A stretch of 53,500 nucleotides of DNA, taken from positions 1 through 53,500 of the forward strand of contig NZ_BAFP01000120.1 of NCBI RefSeq assembly GCF_000308455.1. The letters run 5' to 3'. This DNA comes from Nocardia abscessus NBRC 100374. GTDB taxonomy: Bacteria > Actinomycetota > Actinomycetes > Mycobacteriales > Mycobacteriaceae. Of this stretch, positions 16,964 through 25,853 are shown piece by piece. How positions within the stretch are numbered: position 1 is the stretch's first letter; the number at the start of each line of letters is the position of its first letter. The notes under the pieces are model-generated. The model was not told where the DNA came from. It did not search any database and saw only the letters and a program-made list of their open reading frames with translations. A program made the position numbers and the translations under genes.

Positions 16964-17668
16964 GTGGTCGAACGCCGCCTCCGCCGCGCCGCCGGGCTCG
17001 CCCGGCTGCTCGGTGTGCTGGCGTTGCTCGCCGGGGTGGTCGCCATGCACTCGGTGATCTTCGGATCCGGGGCCCACACCCACGCCGCCGGTGCGCACGC
17101 GACCCCCGCTTCCGAAGCAGTAGTCGACGGAACCGGACGGCCTGGCGCGCCACCGGCCGCTTCCACTCCGCGACCGGCCTCCGATCATGACGAGACCAGA
17201 CCGCATCACCATCGAGACGCAGTACCGTCGCCCGCGGACAGCACTTCGATCGGCCACGACCGGCTTCAGCCACAGGAGCCGACACACCCGGACAGCAGTG
17301 GGTTCTCGCCCACCATGGAAGCGCCGATAGTCGCTTCCGCCGATTCCTATGCCGCGCAGGTCACAAGGGCGATCACCGGCCCCGCGTCCTGGGCCGAAAC
17401 AGCACGCTCGATGGTCGCGGCGGCCCTCACCGCGGACGACTCCCACTGCGCGGGCGGCGGGTGCGACGGCGCGCACAGCGCCTTGCACGGTTGCGTGTTC
17501 ATCCTGGTCTCCCTCGTCGCACTGGTCGCGTTGGTGCTGCTCTACCGCATGGCGGTCGATCGCCCCGGCCGCGGTGTGGCGCGGCCGCGGCACTGGCGGC
17601 CGCGGCCGGAACGACCGCCGCCGTGGACCGTGCTCACCAGGGCTGAACTGGCGATTCTGCGGATCTGA
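16964..17668 (+). CDS. His-rich two-helix membrane protein (DUF6153-like)
   Basis: 234 residues from GTG 16964. One N-terminal helix (LARLLGVLALLAGVVAMHSVIF) and one C-terminal helix (CVFILVSLVALVALVLLYRM) enclose an extracytoplasmic loop of ~150 residues. The loop holds clusters of His and some Cys: GAHTHAAGAHA, DHDETRPHHHRDA and HCAGGGCDGAHSALHGC. The layout and the HxxC(x)nHGC end resemble DUF6153 proteins; that name is tentative. The His/Cys content, a metal-type operator upstream and a DUF305 gene downstream suggest copper binding or handling in the envelope. Confidence 0.6.
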   Translation: MVERRLRRAAGLARLLGVLALLAGVVAMHSVIFGSGAHTHAAGAHATPASEAVVDGTGRPGAPPAASTPRPASDHDETRPHHHRDAVPSPADSTSIGHDRLQPQEPTHPDSSGFSPTMEAPIVASADSYAAQVTRAITGPASWAETARSMVAAALTADDSHCAGGGCDGAHSALHGCVFILVSLVALVALVLLYRMAVDRPGRGVARPRHWRPRPERPPPWTVLTRAELAILRI

Positions 17669-17761
17669 CACCTCCGCCGCCGCCGTGTGTCCGAACCACG
17701 GTCGCGGCGTTGTCCACTCCGTCCTCAGACTTCGCACTTCGCACTTCGCTAGGAGCCACCC

Positions 17762-18373
17762 ATGTTCTCCACCCGTACCCGCCTGCCCCTCGTGCTCGCC
17801 GCGGCCGCCGCGGTGAGCCTCGCCGGATGCGGCGACGCCGACACCGGGCACACCACCGAGCACGGCAGCTCGACGACCGCTTCGGCCGCCCCCGGCACAT
17901 CCGCGCGCGCCGAGCACAACGACGCCGACGTGATGTTCCTGCAGATGATGTATCCGCACCACGCGCAGGCCGTCGAAATGGCGCGGCTGGTGCCCACGCA
18001 TACCGACAACCAGCAGCTGCGCGCGCTCGCCGCCAAGGTCGAGCAGGCACAGGCGCCGGAGATGCAGCAGATCACCACGCTGTTGCAGAGCTTCGGCAAG
18101 CCGGCGCCCACCCCGAGCGAAGGGCACGGCGGCCACGGAATGCCCGGCAGGATGTCCGCCGAGCAGATGGCGGCGCTGCAGGCGGCATCGGGTCCGGACT
18201 TCGACCGTCAGTGGCTGACCATGATGATCGAGCACCACGCGGGCGCGATCGCCATGGCCGAAACCGAACTGGCCGATGGCCGGAACCCCGACGCGAAGGC
18301 GCTCGCGGGCACGATCATCGCCGCCCAGCAGGCGGAGATCGAGCAGATGCGGGCCATGCCCGGCCAGAGCTGA
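17762..18373 (+). CDS. DUF305 lipoprotein
   Basis: 203 residues. Lipobox SLAGC with the cysteine at ~22, then a His/Ser/Thr linker. Two ferritin-like half-repeats define DUF305: DVMFLQMMYPHHAQAVEMARL and FDRQWLTMMIEHHAGAIAMAE, each with the HH pair and nearby Met residues. A His/Met-rich linker (EGHGGHGMPGRMSAEQM) joins them. DUF305 proteins are often linked to copper resistance. AGGAGCCACCC precedes ATG 17762. It is 93 nt after the His-rich membrane protein on the same strand, probably one operon under the palindrome at 16903. Confidence 0.88.
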   Translation: MFSTRTRLPLVLAAAAAVSLAGCGDADTGHTTEHGSSTTASAAPGTSARAEHNDADVMFLQMMYPHHAQAVEMARLVPTHTDNQQLRALAAKVEQAQAPEMQQITTLLQSFGKPAPTPSEGHGGHGMPGRMSAEQMAALQAASGPDFDRQWLTMMIEHHAGAIAMAETELADGRNPDAKALAGTIIAAQQAEIEQMRAMPGQS

Positions 18374-18511
18374 ACCGCCGCCCGCGCCGATATCGGTTGA
18401 TCATCGATACCGGTGCGGGCGCACGTCGCTCGCCCGCACAACGTACGGTCGGATTGTCCGGCTCTGTTCCTCTGTCCCGGCCGGACTTCCGAGGGGAGTG
18501 AGGGACCGACC

Positions 18512-19063
18512 ATGCCACTACTCGAACGCGCCGGCTTGCTCGCCGCCGCGATGGCCACCGCCGCGGGCGTGCTGATCATCGGCGCCTGCGCGCAGCAGGT
18601 TTCCGGCACGGCCGAGGTCAACCGGACCGACCTGGCCGCGTACGCCTCGGAGGTCACCTCCTCCTCGGCCGCCGCCTCGTCGTCGCGGACCGCCGCCGTC
18701 GAACGCGCGACCGGATCGGCGTGCGACGCCTTCCTCGCCGCGAACGGCAGCTCGGTGCGGGCGTTCAACGACTACATCGATGCCAGCAACGCAAAAGGCC
18801 GCAGCGATCCCGATACGAACGGCAAAGCCGACACCGCTGTCTCGACGCTGCGCAACAATGCGCGCTCGGTCGACCAGAACGTGTCCAGAGAGGTGCCGTC
18901 CGCGATCGCGAACCCGTTGCGCGCCTACCGCGACGACACCAATGCCTTGGCCGACACGCTGGACCGCCGGGCCGACACCGACACCCTGAACGCGGCGATC
19001 GACCGGTTCAACGCCACCAAGAACACCGCGCTGACGGCCTGCGAGGGGCACGGCACCCGTTAG
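18512..19063 (+). CDS. Lipoprotein of unknown function
   Basis: 183 residues. Signal and lipobox: RAGLLAAAMATAAGVLIIGAC, cysteine at ~28. The mature part begins AQQVSGTAEVNRTDLAAYASE, a pattern common in mycolata lipoproteins, followed by a low-complexity Ser/Ala stretch. A helical domain with two cysteines (GSACDAFL and TACEG) follows. The segment NARSVDQNVSREVPSAIANPLRAYRDDTNALADTLDRR looks like an antiparallel helical bundle. GAGGGACCGACC precedes ATG 18512. No family recognised. Confidence 0.7.
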   Translation: MPLLERAGLLAAAMATAAGVLIIGACAQQVSGTAEVNRTDLAAYASEVTSSSAAASSSRTAAVERATGSACDAFLAANGSSVRAFNDYIDASNAKGRSDPDTNGKADTAVSTLRNNARSVDQNVSREVPSAIANPLRAYRDDTNALADTLDRRADTDTLNAAIDRFNATKNTALTACEGHGTR

Positions 19064-19244
19064 CGGGCTGCCGTTCGCGCTTCGCCTTCGGACTCACTGC
19101 GTGCCCGACGGCATCGTGGCGAACGCCGACGGATGACGAGAGCGCCGGTCCGGAAAGGCTGAGCGGCGCCTTCTCATCGGTGAAGAATACCGCCGGACGG
19201 CTATAACATCTCCGCGTTTGCTGCTACGCGGAACGGACGAAGTC

Positions 19245-22200
19245 ATGGCCAGCGGTATCCGGGATCCTCGTCCACCCGTCCGAGGCGCCCGCCGCCGCAG
19301 ATCAGCCGATCCGGGCCCGCCCACGCTCGCCGCGCTGCTCGCCGCCGCGGCGGAACACGATCCCGACCGCGTCGCCGTGGTGTGCGACGACACCGAGATC
19401 ACCTACCGCGACCTCGACGCCCGCTCGTCCCGGTTGGCGCGCACGCTGCTCGCCTCGGGGGCGGGCCCCGAAACGGCGGTCGCGGTGGCACTCCCGCGTT
19501 CGGCCGATTCGGTGCTCGCGGTGTGGGCGATCGCCAAGACCGGCGCCGCCTTCGTACCCATCGATCCGGCACTTCCGCCGTCCCGCATCCGGTTTCAGGT
19601 CATCGACAGCGGCGCCACGCTCGGATTGACCCGCTCGGGGCACGCGGCGGCGCTGCCCACCGAGGTGAACTGGCTCGCGCTGGACGACGCCCAGGTGATC
19701 GCGCGGGTAGCGGCGAACCCGCCGAACCCGATCGCGTACTTCGAACGGCCCGCACGCCTGCGGGCCGCCCATACCGCGTACCTGATCTACACCTCGGGAT
19801 CGACCGGACGCCCGAAAGGCGTCGCGGTCACCCACGCCGGGCTCGCCGCGCTGTGCGCCGAACTGGCCGCCCGGCACGCGCTGGAGGAGCACGCGCGGGT
19901 GCTGCATTTCGCGTCGCCGAGCTTCGACGCCTCGGTGCTGGAACTGCTGCTCGCCATCTCCCGCGCCGCCACGCTGGTCGTCGCCCCGCCCACCGTCTAC
20001 GGCGGTAGCGCCCTGGTGGAACTGCTCGCGCGGCAAGCGATCACCCACGTCTTCCTGACACCCTCCGCGCTGGCCTCGATCGAACCCGCCGGACTGCCCG
20101 CGCTGCGCTCGGTCATGGTCGGCGGCGAGCCCTGCCCCCCGATGTTGCCGCGGCACTGGGCCACCGAAGGACGCCTGTTCCACAACGCCTACGGCCCGAC
20201 CGAGACCACCATCATGGCGACGCTGAGCCCGGCGCTGTCGCCGGACGAACCGCTCACCATCGGATCCGCCGTGCGCGGCATGCGCTGCCAGGTGCTCGAT
20301 CACCGGCTGCGTCCGGTCGGCACCGGCGTCGTCGGCGAGCTGTACGTGTCCGGGCCCGGGGTCGCGCGGGGATATCACGGACGACCCGGCCTGACCGCCC
20401 AACGGTTTCTGCCCGATCCGTTCGGGTCGCCCGGCTGCCGGATGTACCGCACCGGCGACCTGGTCCGGCGTACCACCACCGGTCACCTGGACTATTTCGG
20501 CCGCGCCGACGACCAGGTGAAGGTACGTGGCTTCCGGATCGAACTCGGCGAGATCGACGCGATCCTCGCCGCGCGGCCCGGCGTCCGGCTGGCCGTGACC
20601 GTCGATCGGAAGACGGCCGCGGGCGAGACCACGCTCGCCGCGTTCGTCCAGCCCGAACCGGGCCACGTCCCGGACACCGCCGCCCTGGCGGACGCGCTGG
20701 CGGCGCTGCTGCCGAAGTACATGGTGCCCAACACGATCACGGTCCTGGAACGAATCCCGCGCACCCCGACCGGCAAGGCCGATCGGCCTGCGCTGCGCGT
20801 GCGTGCCCTCGATGAGCCGGACCACCGGCCCGCCGCCGATCTCGGCGAGGAACTGGTCGCCGAGATTCTCGCCCGCGTGCTCGGGCGGGAGCGGTTCGGC
20901 GCCGACTCCGATTTCTTCGCCGCAGGCGGCAATTCGCTGCTGGCGACGCAGGTCGCCGCGCGCCTGAGTGAAACCTGGCGGGTGCGCGTACCGCCGCGGC
21001 TGGTGTTCGACCATCCGACGGCCGCCACCTTGGCGACGGCGATCCGCTCGCAGCGGTTCGACACGGCCCGCCCGGCGCTGCGCGCGCGCACCAGGCCTGC
21101 GCGCATCCCGCTCTCCCCCGCCCAGCTGCGGTTCTGGCTGCGCAACCAGTTCGACACGGCGTCCTCGGTGGACAACGTCGGCTTCGCGCTGCGGCTGTCG
21201 GAGCTGGATGTCCCGGCCGTGCGCGCGGCATTCGCCGACACGGTCGAACGGCACGAGTCGTTACGCACGATGTACCCCGCCGACGAAGCCGGACCCCGGC
21301 AGCAGGTTCTCGCCGCCGAGTGTGTGGCCGCCGACTTCGCCGTGGAGGAACTGCCCGACGACGCGGTGCCCGACCGGGCGCGCTCGATCCTGCGGCAGGG
21401 CTTCGACGTGTCGGCCGAGGTGCCGCTGCGCGTCCGGCTGCTGCGCACGCCCACCGAGTACGTCCTGGTCTGCGCCCTGCACCACATCTGCGCCGACGGC
21501 TCGTCGCTGGCGCCGCTGGCCCGTGACGTCGCCCTGGCCTACGCGGCCCGGGCCGAGGGCGCGCCGCCGGCCTGGCGGCCACCGGAGGTGCAGTACGCCG
21601 ATTACGCCCTGTGGCAGCGGGAGCTGCTCGGTTCCCGCGACGATCCGGATTCGCTGTTGTCGCGGCAACTCTCGTACTGGGCCGGTGAGCTGGCCGGCCT
21701 GCCCGACGAACTCGACCTGCCCGCCGACCGGCCGCGACCGGCGGTGGCCACGCTACGCGGCTCGGCCATTCAGCGCTCGGTACCCGAGGCCCTGCACCGA
21801 GACCTGCTCGCCGTCGCGGGCGCCCACCGCGCGACCCTGTTCATGGTCATGCGCTGCGCGCTCGCCGTCCTGCTCGCCCGCCTCTCCGGAAGCACCGACA
21901 TCGCCATCGGTGTGCCGATGACCGATCGGGCGGAGCCCGCGCTCGCGGATGTCGTCGGCATGTTCGTCAACACGACCGTCTCCCGGACCCGCATCGATTC
22001 CGCCGAGAGTTTCGCCGGACTGCTGCACCGCACCCGGGAACGGGACCTGGGCGCTTTCGCGCACGCCGACGTTCCCTTCGAGCACGTGGTCGACGCGGTC
22101 AACCCGACGCGCTCGCCGGGACGGCACCCGCTCTACCAGGTCGGCTTCGCGTTCCAGAACTTCACCCAGGCCACCCTCGACCTGTCCGGGCCGAGCGTGT

Positions 22201-25200
22201 CGTTCCTCGACGTGGACGCCGATACGGCGAAAACCGACCTGCACATCGGCGTGGTCGACACCCGCGACGCCGAGGGCGAGCCGGGCGAGATCATCATCCG
22301 GTTCGGCTACAGCACCGACCTGTTCGACGAACACACCGTGCAGCGTTTCCTCGACGGCTACATCCGCATCCTGCTCCAGGTGGCGGCCGATCCCGGCGTC
22401 GCGGTCGGCGACCTGGACATCATGGATCCGGTCGAACACAAGCGAATCCGGTTCTGGGGCACGGGATCCGAGCACAATGTTTCGGCCGGACCGCTCACCG
22501 CCGCGTTCGAGCGGCAAGCGACGGCGACGCCGGACGCGATCGCGCTGGTGTGCGGGCCCGAGACGCTCAGCTATGCGCACCTGCGCGAGCGGTCCGCGCG
22601 CCTGGCTCGATGGCTGATCGAACAAGGCGCCGGTCCGGAGACCGTCGTGGCGGTGGCGATGCGGCGGTCGATCCAGCAGGTCGTCGCGCTGTACGCGATC
22701 GTGGCGGCGGGCGCGGCCTGGGTGCCGATCGACCCCGGCCATCCCGCCGAACGCATCCGGTACGTCCTGGAATCGGCGGCTCCCCGGTGCGTGCTGACCA
22801 CCGGCGCGGACGATTTCACGGCCACCGACGCCTGCGACGTCGATACCCTCGACCTCGACCGCTTCGACGCCTCGCCCGTGACCGACGCCGAACGCCGCGC
22901 GCGACGGCACGCCGACCACCCCGCGTACGTCCTCTACACCTCCGGATCGACCGGCCGCCCCAAAGGCGTGGTGGTCGCGCACCGGGCGATCGCGCACCAA
23001 CTCGCTTGGATGCAGGCCGAATACGGCGTCGACGCCACCGACGTGTATCTGCACAAGACTCCGGCGACCTTCGACGTGTCCCTGTGGGGCTACTTCCTGC
23101 CACTACGCGCGGGCGCACGGCTGATCCTGGCCGGACCGGACGACCACCGCGACCCGGCGGCGCTGTGCCGCCTGATCGCCGAGCACCGGGTGACGCTCAC
23201 CGATTTCGTTCCCGCGATGCTCACGATCTTCGCCGAGCACGCGACGGCGGACGCGTTGCGCTCGCTACGAGCCATTTTCGTCATCGGCGAGGCGCTGCCC
23301 CCGGAGACCACGCGCGGCGTCGCGAGTGTGTGCCGGGGCGGCCTGCACAACCTGTACGGGCCGACCGAGGCAGCGGTCAGCATCACCCAGCACGCCGTCT
23401 CCGCCGCCGACCGCACCGCGCCCGGCATCCCCATCGGTGTGCCGGAATGGAATTCGCGATGCCAGGTACTGGACGAGCGGTTGCGGCCGGTTCCCGTCGG
23501 CGTGCCCGGCGAGCTCTATCTGGGTGGCGTTCAGCTCGCCCGCGGCTATCACGGTGCACCCGGCCCGACCTCGGCACGCTTCCTCGCCGATCCACTGCAC
23601 CCCGGCGAGCGGATGTATCGAACCGGCGACCTGGTGCGCTGGAACCGCGGCGGCACTCTGGACTACCTGGGTCGCACGGACTTCCAGGTCAAGATCCGCG
23701 GCCACCGCATCGAACTCGGCGAGATCGAGGCGGCTCTGCTGGCCGATCCGGCGGTCGGCCGGGCGGCGGTGGCGGTCAAAAGTTCCGATGCCGGAGATCG
23801 ACTGGTCGGCTATGTCGTAGCCACGCCGGGCGCCACGGTCGACCCGGACGCGGTGCGTCACGCGGTCTCGCGCGTACTGCCGGCGTACATGGTGCCGTCT
23901 GCGGTGCTGGCCCTCGACGCGTTCCCGGTGAACACCAGCGGAAAACTCGACCGTGCCGCGCTACCGCAGCCGGTGTTCGCCGCACGCACCGGCTCCCGTC
24001 CGGGCACACAGCTCGAGCGCGCGATCGCGGAAGTCTTCGCCGACGTGCTCGCGGTGTCCCCGATCGGGGCCGAAGACGACTTCTTCGAGCTCGGCGGATC
24101 GTCGCTGCTCGCCTTCACCTTGCACCAGCGGCTGTCGGCCCGGTTGCGGCGCGACGTGCCGATGTCCGCCATCCTCGCGGCTCCGACCGTCGGCGGCCTC
24201 GCCGCACGGTTGGCCGGGGCGGCCTCGCCCATCGCAGCGACACCGGAGCGGGACGCGGTCTTGGAACCGGAAATCGGCATCGGCGGATGCGCCCCCGCGC
24301 ACACCGGCCAGCCGCAGGAGGTCCTGCTGACCGGCGCGACCGGCTTCCTCGGCGCACACTTGCTGCAAGAACTGCTGGACCGCACCGAAGCACGGGTGTG
24401 GTGCGTCGTGCGCGCCGACGACGCCGAGGAAGGAATCGACCGGATCCTCACCGCGCTGAACCGCTACCGGCTCAACGGGACCTGCGCCGCGGATCGGATC
24501 GTGGTCGTCGCGGGCGACCTGACCACGCCGCGCCTCGGCCTGGACACCGGCGATTACGACCGCCTCACCGACAGCATCGACGCGATCTATCACAACGGCG
24601 CGCGCGTCAATCACCTCGACCCGTACGCGCGGCTACGGCAGGCCAACGTCGAGGGAACCCGAGAGTTGTTGCGGCTGGCGACGACTCGGCGGGTCAAGCC
24701 GTTCCACCTGGTCTCCACCATGGGCGCGGCCGTCGCGACGACGCCGGACACGCCGGTGGTCACCGAGGACGTCCGCCTGCGCGCCGACCAGGTGTCCGGC
24801 AACGGCTATCTCGCTTCCAAATGGGCCGCCGAGGAACTGGTCCGCCAGGCCGGTGAGCGCGGGGTGCCCATCGCCATCTACCGGCCGGGCACCATCTGCG
24901 GCTGCCCGAGCGTCGGCGTGAACAGCACCGACGATTCGCTGTGGAACATGGTGCGGGCCGCCGCGACACTCGGCATGGCCCCCGATGTCGGCGACGCCAC
25001 CGTCTCCCTGGTTCCGGTGAACTACGTGTCCGGCGCGATCGTCGAGATCTCGGTTCGCCCGCGCTCGGAAACCGTCTACCACCTGGTCAATCGGGCTCCG
25101 GTAGCGGTCGGTGAGATCCTCGCCAGTCTGCGTGCGCACGGATTGCCGGTGGCGACGGTACCGGAGGACACGGTGCGCGCGGGTCTGGTCAGGGAGGCCC

Positions 25201-25412
25201 GGCGCCGCGATGCGATGGGCGACGATTCGCTGGTGCGCGCAGCGCTGCTGAGCACCGATTTCGCCGAGCTGGCCGGACACCTCGACTGGGCCGACGCACA
25301 CAGCCGCGCCGCGTTGGCAGGCACGGGAGTGGACTGCCCGGCGGTGGACCGCACGGTGGTGGATACGTTCGTGCGGGAATTCATCGAATCGGGCTTCTTG
25401 CCCAGGGATTGA
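19245..25412 (+). CDS. Dimodular NRPS, A-T-C-A-T-R (aureusimine-synthetase layout)
   Basis: 2055 residues from ATG 19245. Domain order: A1 (~25-540; YTSGSTGRPKG at ~180, TPTGKADRPAL at ~507); carrier 1 (AGGNSLLA, Ser at ~564); LCL-type condensation (~640-1075; active HHICADG at ~746); A2 (~1085-1580; YTSGSTGRPKG at ~1231, NTSGKLDRAAL at ~1563); carrier 2 (LGGSSLLA, ~1616); terminal NADPH-dependent reductase (~1690-2045; LTGATGFLGAHLL, and YLASK at ~1852 as the catalytic Tyr/Lys). The reductase should release a dipeptide aldehyde (or alcohol). This layout is that of AusA-type synthetases, whose product cyclises to a pyrazinone. No MbtH, PPTase or tailoring gene adjoins it. Confidence 0.93.
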   Translation: MASGIRDPRPPVRGARRRRSADPGPPTLAALLAAAAEHDPDRVAVVCDDTEITYRDLDARSSRLARTLLASGAGPETAVAVALPRSADSVLAVWAIAKTGAAFVPIDPALPPSRIRFQVIDSGATLGLTRSGHAAALPTEVNWLALDDAQVIARVAANPPNPIAYFERPARLRAAHTAYLIYTSGSTGRPKGVAVTHAGLAALCAELAARHALEEHARVLHFASPSFDASVLELLLAISRAATLVVAPPTVYGGSALVELLARQAITHVFLTPSALASIEPAGLPALRSVMVGGEPCPPMLPRHWATEGRLFHNAYGPTETTIMATLSPALSPDEPLTIGSAVRGMRCQVLDHRLRPVGTGVVGELYVSGPGVARGYHGRPGLTAQRFLPDPFGSPGCRMYRTGDLVRRTTTGHLDYFGRADDQVKVRGFRIELGEIDAILAARPGVRLAVTVDRKTAAGETTLAAFVQPEPGHVPDTAALADALAALLPKYMVPNTITVLERIPRTPTGKADRPALRVRALDEPDHRPAADLGEELVAEILARVLGRERFGADSDFFAAGGNSLLATQVAARLSETWRVRVPPRLVFDHPTAATLATAIRSQRFDTARPALRARTRPARIPLSPAQLRFWLRNQFDTASSVDNVGFALRLSELDVPAVRAAFADTVERHESLRTMYPADEAGPRQQVLAAECVAADFAVEELPDDAVPDRARSILRQGFDVSAEVPLRVRLLRTPTEYVLVCALHHICADGSSLAPLARDVALAYAARAEGAPPAWRPPEVQYADYALWQRELLGSRDDPDSLLSRQLSYWAGELAGLPDELDLPADRPRPAVATLRGSAIQRSVPEALHRDLLAVAGAHRATLFMVMRCALAVLLARLSGSTDIAIGVPMTDRAEPALADVVGMFVNTTVSRTRIDSAESFAGLLHRTRERDLGAFAHADVPFEHVVDAVNPTRSPGRHPLYQVGFAFQNFTQATLDLSGPSVSFLDVDADTAKTDLHIGVVDTRDAEGEPGEIIIRFGYSTDLFDEHTVQRFLDGYIRILLQVAADPGVAVGDLDIMDPVEHKRIRFWGTGSEHNVSAGPLTAAFERQATATPDAIALVCGPETLSYAHLRERSARLARWLIEQGAGPETVVAVAMRRSIQQVVALYAIVAAGAAWVPIDPGHPAERIRYVLESAAPRCVLTTGADDFTATDACDVDTLDLDRFDASPVTDAERRARRHADHPAYVLYTSGSTGRPKGVVVAHRAIAHQLAWMQAEYGVDATDVYLHKTPATFDVSLWGYFLPLRAGARLILAGPDDHRDPAALCRLIAEHRVTLTDFVPAMLTIFAEHATADALRSLRAIFVIGEALPPETTRGVASVCRGGLHNLYGPTEAAVSITQHAVSAADRTAPGIPIGVPEWNSRCQVLDERLRPVPVGVPGELYLGGVQLARGYHGAPGPTSARFLADPLHPGERMYRTGDLVRWNRGGTLDYLGRTDFQVKIRGHRIELGEIEAALLADPAVGRAAVAVKSSDAGDRLVGYVVATPGATVDPDAVRHAVSRVLPAYMVPSAVLALDAFPVNTSGKLDRAALPQPVFAARTGSRPGTQLERAIAEVFADVLAVSPIGAEDDFFELGGSSLLAFTLHQRLSARLRRDVPMSAILAAPTVGGLAARLAGAASPIAATPERDAVLEPEIGIGGCAPAHTGQPQEVLLTGATGFLGAHLLQELLDRTEARVWCVVRADDAEEGIDRILTALNRYRLNGTCAADRIVVVAGDLTTPRLGLDTGDYDRLTDSIDAIYHNGARVNHLDPYARLRQANVEGTRELLRLATTRRVKPFHLVSTMGAAVATTPDTPVVTEDVRLRADQVSGNGYLASKWAAEELVRQAGERGVPIAIYRPGTICGCPSVGVNSTDDSLWNMVRAAATLGMAPDVGDATVSLVPVNYVSGAIVEISVRPRSETVYHLVNRAPVAVGEILASLRAHGLPVATVPEDTVRAGLVREARRRDAMGDDSLVRAALLSTDFAELAGHLDWADAHSRAALAGTGVDCPAVDRTVVDTFVREFIESGFLPRD

Positions 25413-25419
25413 GGAATCG

Positions 25420-25755
25420 TCAGTATCCCGGCGGCACGGTTGCGTGCTCGGCGGGTTGTTCGGTGTGCCGGCGGGCCTTCGCTCGGGCGCGCACCTGCTC
25501 CAGCACGATCATGCCCACTCCGACGATCAGGAAGACGACGGCGATGATCGCGGCCGCGACCGAGAGACGGCCGAACCCCCAGCCCGCGAACACCGCGGAC
25601 ACGATCGCGACCGCCGCGGCGACCAGCAACAATCCATAGCCCGGCCAGTTCCTGGTGTCGGCCATCGCCGCTCCCGGTTGCGGCGCGCTGTCGCGCGCGA
25701 TGTCCGGAGCGTCATCGATCGGAGGTATCTCCCATGGCCCGTCGTCCGCTGTCAC
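25420..25755 (-). CDS. Small two-helix membrane protein
   Basis: 111 residues from GTG 25755, with GGAAG upstream on the minus strand. An acidic, Pro-rich N-terminus leads to two hydrophobic segments (YGLLLVAAAVAIVSAVFAGWGF and LSVAAAIIAVVFLIVGVGMIVLE) and a basic tail, RARAKARRH. No catalytic motif. It converges on the NRPS with 7 nt between stops. The ~98 nt between it and the next minus-strand gene suggests they are separate or loosely linked. Confidence 0.65.
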   Translation of the reverse strand: MTADDGPWEIPPIDDAPDIARDSAPQPGAAMADTRNWPGYGLLLVAAAVAIVSAVFAGWGFGRLSVAAAIIAVVFLIVGVGMIVLEQVRARAKARRHTEQPAEHATVPPGY

Positions 25756-25853
25756 TTGTGCTTCCTCCCGCCGCGATGCCCGCCGTGGTTTGCGGCATCT
25801 GATGCCAAGAGGATGCCCGGATCGTCTCCACCGAAACGCGGGCGCGACGGGCT

